The position numbers were made by a program, and so were the translations under genes. From contig OZ020191.1 of assembly GCA_963971165.1 (NCBI GenBank), positions 67,190,812 through 67,254,811 on the forward strand: a stretch of 64,000 nt of DNA, given 5' to 3'. A model generated the notes under the pieces. That model ran no database searches, was not told where the DNA came from, and saw only the letters and a program-made list of their open reading frames with translations. The DNA comes from Philopedon plagiatum. Lineage: Eukaryota > Arthropoda > Insecta > Coleoptera > Curculionidae. Position 1 is the first letter of the stretch, and the number at the start of each line of letters is the position of its first letter. Below, piece after piece: positions 25,765-37,393 of this stretch.

Positions 25765-26175
25765 AATCTGCGAAGATTTTTAGTTTTTAAAAATTCCATT
25801 AATGGTCAGCAAAATCTCTCTAATAAGAATCAATTAATTTATTATCAAACGTGTTATTTCAAATTTAAACCTGTAGATGCTAAAGTTATTGCTCATATAA
25901 CGTAAGATAAAAAAAGTCCTCAAAGTATGCCGTGGAATCAATCACGCATGTCTTGAATTATTACTCTTGAAAGGCAACATAATAGCTAATAGGTATAGGT
26001 GAATGAAGAATAAACGTTTTGAAGGTTTTATTTTTAGGAAAATTACATTATTGTCATTATCACTGCATAACACAGAATTAGAAAAACATATACAACAAAG
26101 AAACTAAAAATTATAAATTTAAACTAAATGAGAGACGTGTCCACTTTTGCTTCCAAACATGTTCTTATTTTCCTT

Positions 26176-26367
26176 TTACAGAAATTTATTTTTAATTCTA
26201 GCCCGTAGGTCTTCTAAATTTTCACAAGGGGTTTTAAATACCGAGTTTTTACTGTGTGACCATAAAAAAGTCGCACGGCGTGAGATCGCAGGACCGTGGT
26301 GACTACCTAACTGGCATACGACTAAATGATTCGTTCTGCTGGAAGTAGCCTTGTCGCACCTCTTCAT
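26176..26367 (-). pseudogene. Mariner-type transposase C-terminal remnant, copy 1
   Basis: The minus strand encodes FKTPCENLEDLRARIKNKF, which matches the region just after the third catalytic aspartate in Tc1/mariner-like transposases. The conserved SPDLTP.DFF block is still visible immediately upstream but in another frame (CDLTPCDFF, near 26,270-26,290), so at least one frameshift separates them. Nothing of the N-terminal half is present. This is an old, dead fragment. Confidence 0.6.
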
Positions 26368-26812
26368 CGTTCAATGCGTTTACAAAATTTTCTAAAATTT
26401 CATTACGGCATCTTCTAGTTGATCAGGTAGGTTTTGTCCTGTCATCTTATTCTTCTCTAATAAGAATCAATTAATTTATTATCAAAGGTATTATTTCAAA
26501 TTTAAACGTGTAGATGCTAAATTTATTGCTCATATAACGTAAGATAAAAAAGTCCTCAAAGTATGCCGTGGAATCAATCACGCATGTCTTGAATTATTAC
26601 TCTTGAAAGGCAACATAATAGCTAATAGGTATAGGTGAATGAAGAATAAACGTTTTGAAGGTTTTATTTTTAGGAAAATTACATTATTGTCATTGTCACT
26701 GCATAACACAGAATTAGAAAAACATATACAACAAAGAAACTAAAAATTATAAATTTAAACTAAATGAGAGACGTGTCCACTTTTGCTTCCAAACATGTTC
26801 TTATTTTCCTTT

Positions 26813-27004
26813 TACAGAAATTTATTTTTAATTCTAGCCCGTAGGTCTTCTAAATTTTCACAAGGGGTTTTAAATACCGAGTTTTTACTGTGTGACCATA
26901 AAAAAGTCGCACGGCGTTAGATCGCAGGACCGTGGTGGCTACCTAACTGGCATACTACTAAATGATTCGTTCTGCTGGAAGTAGCCTTGTCGCACCTTTT
27001 CATC
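26813..27004 (-). pseudogene. Mariner-type transposase C-terminal remnant, copy 2
   Basis: The second copy of the same remnant, produced by the 637-bp tandem duplication. It has a few substitutions relative to copy 1, which shorten the open frame, and the same frameshifted SPDLTP-like block upstream. Confidence 0.6.
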
Positions 27005-27096
27005 GTTCAATGCGTTTACAAAATTTTCTAAAATTTCATTACGGCATCTTCTAGTTGATCAGGTAGGTTTTGTCCTGTCATCTTATTCTTCTCTAT

Positions 27097-27177
27097 ATAC
27101 AGGGTGTTACAAAAAGATGTTAAGAAATTTTAAGGACAGATTCTACATCTAAAAATATGAAAATAAGTTTATATAAA
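27097..27177 (+). mobile_element. Left part of an older mariner-type repeat, split by the hAT element
   Basis: The sequence TATACAGGGTGTTACAAAAAG runs to TTTATATAAA and resumes across the hAT insertion at 35,221 with ATATAAACATGGATCC. The two halves together form an uninterrupted repeat of the CAGGGTG-ended kind. The direct evidence that they belong together is the 8-bp target duplication at the break. Confidence 0.6.
27170..27177. repeat. Target-site duplication of the hAT element, left
   Basis: TATATAAA, repeated exactly at 35,221-35,228. Eight bp is the length expected for hAT transposons. Confidence 0.9.
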
Positions 27178-27460
27178 CAGGGCCCCCGCGACCATATGTG
27201 CAAAGTGTGCAATGCACACGGGCGCCATCCTTTAGGGGCGCCAAAACCCAGGCTCAAAAATTGCAAAAAAATTTCCAAAAAAAAATAAAAAACAAAAAGT
27301 AATTTTAAAACAAAAGTTGAGAAATTAAATAGATAAATACACACGAAATTTTATTAGTATATCATCCAGTTACTGCCGATTCCTATGTTGCGAGAACATG
27401 TCAGGCGGTAGTTTCTTTATTTTTCCTGTTCAGACATGAATCAGAATAATGCCTGGAGCA

Positions 27461-27604
27461 CTATAAAAGCGATGCATCGCCAGAGGCGTTTTTAAACCGG
27501 TTAGTTCACTGGACCGTGCAACAAGTGAAAGCAAGCGAGGAGAGCTATAAAAGCGGTTTTAAACCGGTTAGTTCACTGGACCGTGCAACAAGTAAAAACA
27601 AGCA
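27461..27604 (+). promoter_or_regulatory. Putative hAT promoter with duplicated TATA region
   Basis: Two TATAAAA boxes (27,463 and 27,546) each precede a copy of AAACCGGTTAGTTCACTGG (27,494 and 27,561, 67 bp apart). GTTCACTGGACCGTGC could act as an initiator region. It lies 145-290 bp before the start codon at 27,749. The promoter role is inferred. Confidence 0.45.
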
Positions 27605-27871
27605 ATCCTATTAATTTTTACATTTAAAGATATTTTTATTTTGTCAAGTGTTGTGTTGTATAATATTTTGTTTACTACTTTTTTTTCTAAAAAAATTATG
27701 TGCTGAATACCTGCTGACTGCAATTTCAACGGTTTGATTTTTTATAAAATGGTAAGTGTAAGTGTTCCCTACTTTACTTTATACTATCAACATTAACCCT
27801 TTAAATGATACTGGTTATAATTAATTTTTTTTTAAACAAATATCTTTTTATTAATTGAAATGTCATGTATG

Positions 27872-28604
27872 TATAGGGTTTTTGACTATATTTACGTGCT
27901 TCCTAGAGCCTTTATTATGTCAGATAGAAAAAAAAATGTTTTATGCAGAAGTTGTAGGTTTTTTCCTATATTATCTTTTGAACTTATCAGATAAAAACAA
28001 AATCGCATCGAGAATGAAAAAAATTTTTTTTAATGAAACACCCTGTATATTATCCGCTAAAATGAAAGCCCTTTTTTTCTGATTTGGAGAATATATATGT
28101 TGATATCATTTGGGTGAGCTGTTTTTGAGTTATATTAGCTTAAATAAATTGCAGAGAAAGCCATGAAAACAATTAGAAGAAATATAATTTATTTTCAATA
28201 GTCCAAATAGCAAACAAGTATCGTGATATCAAATTCATAAAACATAACAAGTAACAATTTTTTGTTTCCATGGCTTTCTTGATATCTTTTTGAAACCTAT
28301 TTGCAGTTTATTTATATTTATTTATGTTAAGATTTCTCAAAAATGGCTCGCCCAAATGTCATCACCGTATATATTTTTGAAATCAGGGGAAAAAGTTCTT
28401 TCATTTAGCGCATAAAATACAGGGTGTTCTATTAAAAAAAGTAGAAGTAGAATATTTTTTTCCGTTTTTCGATGCGATTTTGTTTTTCCTGATAACTTCA
28501 AAAGATAATATAAGAAAAACCTACACCTTCTGCATAAAACATTTTTTTCTATCTGACATAATAAATGCTCTAGGAAGCACGTAAATATAGTCAAAGACCC
28601 TGTA
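27872..28604. mobile_element. MITE with about 265-bp inverted repeats in the hAT intron
   Basis: The left arm begins TATAGGGTTTTTGACTATA and the right arm ends with its complement TAGTCAAAGACCCTGTA. The arms match over about 265 bp and contain internal CACCCTGTAT and GGGTGTTC motifs. It carries no gene. It lies wholly inside intron 1 of the hAT gene, so by itself it would not break the coding sequence. TA at both ends fits a Tc1/mariner-type origin. Confidence 0.75.
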
Positions 28605-28877
28605 CGAGTTTAAAAAAGTAATTGGTTTTTTATCCATAACTCGCTTAGTTTTTATGCTATCGATCTTTGTAAAAAACCATTTTGTAGGTTTTTAAGAGCT
28701 ATAAGATCAAATTAGTTTAATATTTTTTCTGCCTTTATTCTTGAAAGGGTTTAAGCTGAAAGGGCTCAAACAAATTGCTTTTTACTCAAATATGCAAACT
28801 TGGTGCTTATTATTGTGATTACTTTAGAAGTTAATTCCTAATTCCCATGAGTACTAATTATTTATTTGTTTCTTCAG
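28605..28877. other. Remainder of hAT intron 1
   Basis: AT-rich, no gene. It ends with a pyrimidine tract and splice acceptor TTTGTTTCTTCAG at 28,865-28,877. The first part (AAGTAATTGGTTTTTTATCC) may be another diverged repeat. Confidence 0.5.
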
Positions 28878-31140
28878 GATAAAAGAAAGAGACCTTCAGG
28901 TGCGAAGTTTCGCGAGCAAAAGAAACTGAGACTACAAGAAAGGGAAAAAATGGGTGGATCTCTAAAGCACTTCTTGCAAAACAATGAAGATTCCACGGAG
29001 ACTATCGATGCGACCGAATCTCAAGATTCTAAATCCGTAATATCAGTAACCGTGAGTGGACCATCTGAAATTTCAACAGAGGCGACCACGGTAACATCAG
29101 GTCCTGCAACAAGTGGCGGCGGTTGTAGCAGCAAAACAGCTTCTACTGATGCAGAGCCCGATGAAGCGATGACACCATCCTCGTCTACAGCACTTGAACA
29201 ATCCACTTCAGGTAATTCAGCTTGTGTAAGAAGTTCGGTAATGTCAGCTACCGAAATACCTGCTGCAAGTGACACTTTCGATGAAGGCTTTAATGAGGCT
29301 AGTGTCGATATAATTCCGTCCTACTCCGGTTTGTGGCCCGAAAGAATCACCAATAATGAGATAGCTAGAATATTGGTTAAACGTGGTCCACCCTTGATAG
29401 ACATTAGTTTTAGCTTTCCTAGTAATAAAGATAAGAGAAAGTTTTCGTGCAAATACTTTGTAAGAAGTCTAGCAAATGGAGAAAAAGTCGAAAGGACTTG
29501 GCTTCTTTACTCTATTTCTAAAGATTCTGTATTTTGTTTTTGTTGTAAGTTTTTTTGTAAAACTCCTAACACTTCTTGTGATACAAATGGAGTATCTGAT
29601 TGGCAACACTTGTCTTTGCTAATGAAGAGACACGAAACGTCAATGTTACACAACAGTTATATGAACACTTTGAGTAAATTTAAAAAAAATGTTGGAGACA
29701 TCTACGACTGTTAATGCTCATCACCTGCGGATTTTAGAAACGGAAAAAAATATTGGCGCGACGTGTTGGAAAGAATTATTGCGATTGTTAAGTATTTATC
29801 TACACAATGCTTGGCATTCCAAGGTTCTTCTAAATTACTTTTCGAACATGATAATGGAAATTTTCTAAAAGCTGTTGAGATGATTGCCTCTTTTGATTCA
29901 GTGATGAGACAGCACGTTAGCCGAGTGTGTAACTCCTAAAAAAAATCTTTTTAATTATTTAGGCGTGCAAATACAGAATGAAATAATTGAATTATTGTCG
30001 TCTAAAGTAAGAAATAATATTTTAGAAATGGTTCGCAGTTCAAAATATTTTTCAATAATATTAGATTGTACACCAGACACTAGTCATACTGAGCAAATTA
30101 GTCTTGTTCTGAGGTATGTTGTCCTTAACACCACTTCAAAAAAGGTTGAAGTTAAGGAAAGTTTTGTTGCGTTTAATCCAATACGGGACTCTACAGGTGA
30201 AGGGATATATACATTTGTGACAGAAATTTTGAAAAAATTAAATTTAGATATAAAAAATATTAGGGGACAAGGTTATGATAATGGGGCAAACATGAAGGGA
30301 AAGCATGTTGGACTTCAAAAACGCATTCTTGATGCGAATTCGAGAGCCCTTTTTGTACCTTGTGCGGCTCATACTTTGAACTTAACAGTAAATGACGCTT
30401 CTAAGGTGTCAGATGCTACAATAAACTTTTTTAATCTTGTGCAAGAGTTATATAATTTTTTTTCGTCATCCACAAAAAGGTGGGATATTATGAGAAAAAA
30501 TGTCCCCGTGTTAAGTTTAAAGCTTCTAAGTGAGACAAGATGGTCCAGCAGAATTGATTCAATAAAGCCCCTTAAACTTTATTTAATTGAGGTTTGCGAA
30601 AGTCTTCTAGAAGTAGCTGAAGATAATTCCTTTCACATTGATGCAAGACATAAAGCGAGTTCCCTCTTAACGCCTGTACAAAAATTTCAATTTATTTGTG
30701 GAATTATTATTTGGCATGACGTTCTATTTCATATAAATATTGTCAGCAAACAAATGCAAAGTGCTACAATTAATATTAAAGTATGCCAAACCTACCTAAA
30801 AAATTTAGTTGATCACTTCTAGCAATATAGATCTGACCAATCATTTGAGGAAATTCTTGTACAAGCGAAAGAAGTAGCACTCTCTCTCGAAATTGAAGAA
30901 GACTTTCCACCGTTACCAACGGTCAGGAGGAAATTTAAACCAAAACTGTTTGACTATGAACACCGAGATGAGACCCCTCATGATACAAAAACCGCCTTTA
31001 AAATTAGTTTTTCTTAAAAATTATAGATCAAACTTTAAGCTCTCTAAAAAACCGATTTGACTTATTAAATGAGTATGATAATATTTTCGGATTTTTTAGC
31101 GACATATTCAAATTAAGCGACAGCGATCTTTTAAAACGTT

Positions 31141-31614
31141 GTCACAGATTTACCCACACCAGATACGTAAGTTTGGCGAATCGGCAGTATAATTTCCTGT
31201 GACATTGTGGGAGTGTATGGCAGCTAGTTGCACCAACGAAGGCAAATAAGGTTGTCAGTCATTTGCTCTAAACAACGTTTTATTCTAATAATAATAAATT
31301 ATAATTTATTTATAAGCGCACCTGTGTCCAGTCATTTTAAAACACCTACACAACACACCTAATACAAAATTATAAGTCTATAAAATCAAATATAACACTA
31401 ATTTTATATAGTATTTTAAGTTCATTCCCTGCCGAAATAACACAAAGCCACGCACTAAACAGTAACGAGGTGCTCGTGCAGCCACTACTTGATGTCGCGG
31501 AGCTCACTGACTATAGCAGCTGCCGATTAACAGTTGAAATAGGGTGTGGCCACAGCAAAGGCGCGTTCGCCGTTTATCGCTTGCTTTCGTATCTGGTGTG
31601 CATAAATCTGTGAC
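31141..31614. mobile_element. 474-bp MITE inside the hAT coding region
   Basis: The ends GTCACAGATTTA and TAAATCTGTGAC are inverted and match at about 24 of 26 positions through CACACCAGATAC. GTT flanks both sides, a likely 3-bp target duplication. Removing the element leaves the hAT frame intact across the junction. It has no coding capacity. Confidence 0.8.
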
Positions 31615-31661
31615 GTTCTGTTCTTGAAGAACGACTGACAGATCAGGATAATAAGGATATA

Positions 31662-32295
31662 CAGTGTGGTCGTTTAAGTGTGCAACATTTGGGAAAGTTT
31701 TTTATTACCGATTTCTCAGAAAATTTTATTTTTGATAAAAGTTGGTGCATGTTCGATAATTATATTGGGTGTACTTGGAATGGTTGCAAGTCAAACGGTG
31801 TACAGGGTAGGGCAAAAAATATAAAATTTCTACAAGAATAAAGTACCCCTATTTCAGAGAATTCAGCAAAATGTTATTAAGAAAATGTGTTTAGAATTAA
31901 CAGTTATGCATAGGTTTGAAAACGTGACCTCATAAAATAAAAAACAAAATTTTTGTGAAAATATTAATTATTTCCTAAAAAAAAATTTTTTTTTATTATC
32001 ACCCTAAAAACCTTCATAAATTAAACAAAATCAATTAATTTCACACATCTTTGTTCAAATTCAAGCATATTTGTAAAATTAACTTAGCTTTTTAATTTAT
32101 TAAGGAATCACAAACATCATGTTTGTTGCAAGGACATTAAACACAACTTTAAATTACCGTAAAAATTACTTTTAACAAGATAAAACATTAGTAATGATAA
32201 TTTTTAAATTAAAAAACCCTCATTTAAATTACAAAATATTTATTTTAAATGTTTATTAGAAAATTGTACAAAATAATCGACAAACATGAAATCAT
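31662..32295. repeat. Left inverted repeat of the first DD41D element
   Basis: About 634 bp, complementary to 33,733-34,360 with scattered differences. It is very AT-rich and has runs such as GACCTCATAAAATAAAAAAC. The match stops just past GACAAACATGAAATC. Confidence 0.88.
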
Positions 32296-32532
32296 TCTAA
32301 CATAATGGCGTTGTGGGGCATTATTAACAAAACAATGCATGCATTATGTCTGCGTTTAGTGCAAAGTCAAGAAATACAATGTTCCTAAACGTATTTGAGT
32401 ATGGTGCCAACGGTTTTGTCAATTTTTATCGGCTTCTTTTTATTATAACTTAACAATAAACAAATTTAAAAAAAATTAAACAGACAATATTTGAAATGCA
32501 GAAAAAAATTATATTAGGTATGTTTAAAAGAA

Positions 32533-33608
32533 TTATCGACGCGTCTCCGTATGTCCACCTTCACGTTCAATGCATTTAATTGTCCGATCATAAAATTCAC
32601 TAAGCGTGGATCGCAATACACTTGCTGGAATATTTCTGCAATGAAATCGTATCGAAATTTCAAGCTCCCCAACATTATTAAAGGGTCGATCCTTGTAAAC
32701 TTTTTGCTTTAAATATCCCCATAAAAAAAAATCTAGTGGGGTGAGATCTGGCGAACGAGGAGGCCACCGTGGATCGGTATTTCGTCCTAACCATTTATCA
32801 CCAAATTCTCCATTTAACCATTCAGAAACAATTCTAGCAGAATGAGCCGGACAACCATCATGTACAAACCATAATTTACGTCGTTCTTGTATACTCATAT
32901 TATCCAAAAAATCTGTTAGTTCGTTTTCCAAAAAATGTAAATAGGTATCACCAGTTAGGTTTTGGCGAAAAAAGAACGGCCCTATTAATTTGTCGTTAAT
33001 AATACCGCACCAAACGTTTGTTTTTTGGTAATACTGGTTTTTGTTGTCAATGACAAAATTTGGATTTTCGTCCGACCACCACCTACAATTTTGGGAAGAA
33101 ACAACGCCATTTGTAGTGAACGTGGATTCATCCCCAAAAAGCATGTGTCTATGGAAATCACGTTGATCTTCTATTTCTCCTTGAATCCACATGCAGAAAT
33201 CATACCGCAAGTCATAGCCTTGTCTTTGAAACGTGCAAATAAACATTGGCTTATAGGCGTGATATTTTTGTTTTTTAAGAATCTCCTTAATAGAGGTTTT
33301 TTTATACCCGTATAAGCATGCACATCTTGGGTGGATCTTCTAGGGTTTTCAACAACTGCTTGAAGTACTTGTAATTGATTTTCTTCAGTACATACAGTTT
33401 TGGTACGTTCATTTTTATATTTATACTCTAAAGACCCTGTCTGTTTAAAATTATTTAAAATTCTGCTTATGGTTGAATAGTGGACTTGTTTATCTGGATG
33501 TCGTTCATTGAATATATCTCCTGCTTCACGCACTGTTTTATAGTGTTCTCCACATATTAGCACTAATTCTGCCTTTTCGGCTAACGTTAACTTTACTGGA
33601 GGAGGCAT
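32533..33608 (-). pseudogene. DD41D mariner-like transposase, one frameshift
   Basis: Two overlapping minus-strand frames make up the protein. The N-terminal part (ATG at 33,608) has a helix-turn-helix region (TVREAGDIFNERHPDKQV...YSTISRIL) for binding the inverted repeats. The C-terminal part carries the three catalytic acids: GDES, HDGCPAH and, 41 residues after the second D, the last D of SPDLTPLD, with the usual WPPR before it. The frame changes at about 33,255-33,275, next to an A-run on the coding strand, so a small indel is likely. The total, about 350 codons, is normal for the group. Only this break is evident, so inactivation looks fairly recent. Confidence 0.9.
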
Positions 33609-33732
33609 TTGAGATCAGCTAATAACAATAATTATTTAAGAATGAATAATGCCACCAAACTGTCATAATGTTTACTTTTAACCCTTATTTGTTTTCTTTC
33701 CATAGGTATCTGCGATTATTTTAGTAGGATTT

Positions 33733-34360
33733 CATGTTTGTCGATTATTTTGTACAATTTTCTAATAAACATTTAAAATAAATATTTTGTAATTTAAATG
33801 AGAGTTTTTTAATTTGAAAATTATCATTACTAATGTTTTATCTAGTTAAAAATAATTTTTACGGTATTTTAAAGTTGTGTTTAATGTCCTTGCAACAAAC
33901 ATGAAGTTTGTGATTCCTTAATAAATTAAAAAGCTAAGTTAATTTTACAAATATGCTTGAATTTGAACAAAGATGTGTGAACTTGATTTGATTTTGTTTA
34001 ATTTATGAAGGTTTTTAGGGTGATAATAAAAAGAAAATTTTTTTTAGGAAATAATTAATATTTTCAAAAAAATTTTGTTTTTTATTTTATGAGGTCATGT
34101 TTTCAAACCTATGCATAACTTTTAATTCTAAACACCTTTTCTTAATAACATTTTGCTGAATTCTCTGAAATAGGGGTACTTTATTCTTGTAGAAATTTTA
34201 TATTTTTTGCCCTACCCTGTACACCGTTTGACTTGCAACCATTCCAAGTACACCCAATATGATTATCGAACGTGCACCAACTTTTATCAAGAATAAAATT
34301 TTCTGAGAAATCGGTAATAAAAAACTTTCCCATATGTTGCACACTTAAACGACCACACTG
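33733..34360. repeat. Right inverted repeat of the first DD41D element
   Basis: About 628 bp, the partner of 31,662-32,295. The inner boundary lies at GATTTCATGTTTGTCG. Single-base differences between the arms show that some time has passed since they were last identical. Confidence 0.88.
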
Positions 34361-34722
34361 TAGACTCCAAACATTTGTTTAATGAAATTAAAGCGTTAAA
34401 GTTGTTTTCATTACCTGATGATTCTGACCCCTTAAGTATTTTAAAGTATGTATTTGAAAACAATTTAATCTCCACCCTTCCAAACGTAAGCATTTCACTA
34501 AGAATTCTTCTGACATTACCTGTATCTGTAGCTTCTGGTGAGCGATCTTTTCCAAAGTTAAAAATCACTAAAAATTATTTAAGATCGACAATGCTTCAAG
34601 AAAGATTGTCTGGGCTAGCGATATTAACAATTGAACAAGAAATTTTTGATGGTATAAATTTTAGCGATGTAATTAATGAATTTGCAACAGCAAAGTCTCG
34701 GAAAATATCACTACTACAATAG

Positions 34723-35220
34723 CTATCTTTTATTTTTCTATTGTACCTAGCTATCATTTTTGATTTTATAACGAAGTTACCTAGGTATTTTTTATCAGAA
34801 GTATCTGCATATTGCATATTTTTTAAAATATCTAAGTATTAGTAGAAAGTAGTACTTATATATATGTAGACAATAGGTAATATTTCTGTTATTTGTTCCT
34901 AAAAAAGATGTGATTTTTAGTTTTGGGTTATTTTCTAGTATTTATAAACAACGTGTCTGTACTCCATTAGTTAAGTAAATGCTTTAAAATGGGTGTGAAC
35001 AAGAATTTATTTTAATTCATTTTGTTATGATTTTATTCTGTTTGTTTCATTTTGATATTTTAATCTACAAATAAATATGACTTCTAAAGTTCAGTTTTTT
35101 GCTTTATTTCAAGCACCTACCTACCTACCTTCAAAAAAATAAATAAGAAAACATGATCCAAAATGCCTTAAGTGGCGCCAAAATCCTTTTTTGCACACAG
35201 TAGCCCTTACGGGGGCCCTG
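34723..35220. other. 3-prime non-coding part of the hAT element
   Basis: AT-rich, with no gene. AATAAATATG near 35,070 could serve as a polyadenylation signal for the transposase transcript. It ends in the right terminus GGGGGCCCTG. Confidence 0.6.
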
Positions 35221-35775
35221 TATATAAACATGGATCCTCATACGCTTCTTTTTCGAGATACAGGGTGTTTAATATTTTCACACCTCAAGTATTCCGAAAA
35301 GTTAGGAGAAATATGCGAAGACGATTTAAAGCATGCATTGAAGCACTGAGAAGCCGTTTCCTGAACAAGAAATATTTAAAAAAAGATCATTTTCATAATT
35401 TGTTTTTATTGTAAGAAGTAAACTAATTCTTATCTCGAAAACGGTGCACCAGAACAAAAAAGCTCAGGAGACACTATTCGCACAGAATTAATTTGACTTA
35501 GAGAAAACAATATCAATTTTGCAAAAAATCCGTGGCGTGCCATTGTTTTCGCTAAAAAGAAAGACTTACCAGCACGCACGCCACTGATGCAAGTACTTTA
35601 GAAAATAAATGTTTACACGTAAAGATACCCTTTCATTACATACTGGCGTGTACCAAAATTCAGGTCAATATCTTAACGCATTTTCGAGAAATTAAAAAGA
35701 AACATTTAAAAAGGAAATATTAACCACGCTGTATTTCGAAAAAGAAGGGTTTAAGGATCCATGTTTATATAAATT
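35221..35775 (+). mobile_element. Right part of the older mariner-type repeat around the hAT insertion
   Basis: It starts with the second copy of TATATAAA and continues ACATGGATCC, then CTTCTTTTTCGAGATACAGGG. Near 35,715-35,768 the inverted counterpart (CTGTATTTCGAAAAAGAAG, GGATCCATGTTTATAT) closes it. It includes a short transposase remnant (35,263-35,414). Confidence 0.6.
35263..35414 (+). pseudogene. Short mariner-type transposase remnant
   Basis: The frame contains FRKVRRNMRRRFKACIEA, which resembles the extreme C-terminus of some mariner-like transposases (basic run, then CIEA). Nothing upstream in this repeat continues it. A weak call from a short motif. Confidence 0.35.
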
Positions 35776-35836
35776 TAATGAGTATTATGTATATTAAAAT
35801 TAAAAAAAACTGTATAATAGATGGTTTAAGAAACGA

Positions 35837-36545
<709 letters not shown>

Positions 36546-36773
36546 ATGATAGACAATTTTAGCCAAATTTCCCCTTTTATTTAATATTTTATAACATGAC
36601 GCGTTTCCCTACACTATAGATTTATCGGATGTTTGTTACAGACTAAAACTTAAACTAAAAGTTCACAAAGGTGTCATAAAATACAACAGTCTAGGTATAT
36701 AAATAACATTTTATTTTAGGTATTATTATTATACTAATTTACTATGGGGAATTCCCACTGGGCTTCATGTCTA

Positions 36774-37393
36774 TTAGGTAATTAAGTTTAATAAGGGTGA
36801 GTTATTTGATTCTAATTGATCATTAAGTAATATGTCGGAATTTTTCAACCGATTTATCTCAAGACTTTCAAGTAAATTCAATTTTTTACCTTTATTTTCT
36901 ACATGTAGTATTTTAAAATTGTTATAAAATGTATGTCGATTCTGTAAAAGATGGTTTGAATATGTAGAATTATTTGTATTATTAATAAAACTTCTTTTAT
37001 GTTCTGTTATATGTGTTAAAAATGATCTGCCTGTTTGGCCTATGTATCTTTTCGGACATGATCCACATGTTAACTGATATACACCTGATCTATTATTTTT
37101 ATTGGTTTTACTTTTTGAATCTTTCAGAACTTGTCTTAGTGAGTTACTTGTTTTAAATGCTACTTTTACGTTTTTTTGTATGGTAAATTTTTAAATTTTT
37201 TTCTGCTGGATTCCCGAAATAAGTAATTGTTTTAAAAGTATTGGGTTTTTCTTTTATCTTAGGGTAGGCTGCAGCAATAGCGTTATTTTTAAGTTTTTTT
37301 GACAAAATTCTATCAATATAATAATTGATGGGCAATAACCGTTATTTATTGCAACTTGTTTAATTAAATTTAATTCGTAACTGAAATTTTCCG
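36774..37393 (-). pseudogene. Penelope-like element, GIY-YIG end, frameshifted
   Basis: On the minus strand the final about 135 codons hold a GIY-YIG nuclease region: GVYQLTCGSCPKRYIGQTGR, then a conserved H at FLTHITEHKR, ending at the TAA at 36,774-36,776. The upstream linker to the reverse-transcriptase end is still readable but in other frames (PAEKNLKIYH near 37,185; ELNLIKQVAINNGY near 37,350), so at least two frameshifts occur, near 37,180 and 37,330. The element is 5-prime truncated at about 37,393, which is usual for Penelope-like retroelements. The whole RT domain is absent. Confidence 0.8.

Larger units (their letters stand above)
25818..27091 (+). repeat. 637-bp tandem duplication
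   Basis: CTCTAATAAGAATCAATTAA begins at 25,818 and again at 26,455, and the following 637 bp are nearly identical (for example GTATGCCGTGGAATCAATC in both). A third start (TTCTTCTCTA) at about 27,085 is cut off by the next repeat. Both copies hold the same transposase remnant on the minus strand. Confidence 0.92.
31662..34360 (-). mobile_element. DD41D mariner-like element inserted in the hAT gene (2.70 kb)
   Basis: It starts CAGTGTGGTCGTTTAAGTG and ends with the complement CACTTAAACGACCACACTG, flanked by TA on both sides (31,660-31,661 and 34,361-34,362). The inverted repeats are about 630 bp each. Between them lies one frameshifted transposase gene on the minus strand. Removing it with one TA restores the hAT reading frame (codons for D-I-D), confirming the insertion point. 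Confidence 0.93.
27749..34722 (+). pseudogene. hAT transposase (zf-TTF / DUF4371 / hAT dimerisation), broken
   Basis: Exon 1 holds only the start codon (ATG/GTAAGT, 27,749-27,751). Exon 2 begins after TTTCTTCAG at 28,878 with DKRKRPSGAKFREQKK, the usual start of ZMYM1-like hAT proteins. A zf-TTF domain follows (TWLLYS, FCFCCKFF, H.S..H; about 29,440-29,670), then the catalytic region (FSIILDCTPDTS, GQGYDNGANMKGKHVG, CAAHTLNL; 30,050-30,400), and after the nested insertions the C-terminal hAT dimerisation region (TLPVSVASGERSFPKLK, 34,363-34,722). Breaks are an in-frame TAA at 29,712, a frameshift near 29,930, an in-frame TAG at 30,820, a frameshift near 31,010, a MITE at 31,141 and a DD41D element at 31,662. 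In life it would cut and paste DNA in the nucleus; this copy cannot. Confidence 0.9.
27178..35220 (+). mobile_element. hAT transposon (8.04 kb with nested insertions)
   Basis: It begins CAGGGCCCCCGCGACC and ends ACGGGGGCCCTG, with short imperfect inverted ends, and is flanked by a perfect 8-bp duplication. It encodes a broken zf-TTF type hAT transposase on the plus strand. About 3.9 kb of its length is later insertions: a MITE in intron 1 (27,872-28,604), a MITE in the coding region (31,141-31,614) and a DD41D element (31,662-34,360). Without these it would be about 4.1 kb, an ordinary size for the group. Confidence 0.92.

Noticed and set aside
29021..29275. 84-codon minus-strand frame in the hAT gene
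   Set aside because: A shadow of the real transposase frame on the plus strand.
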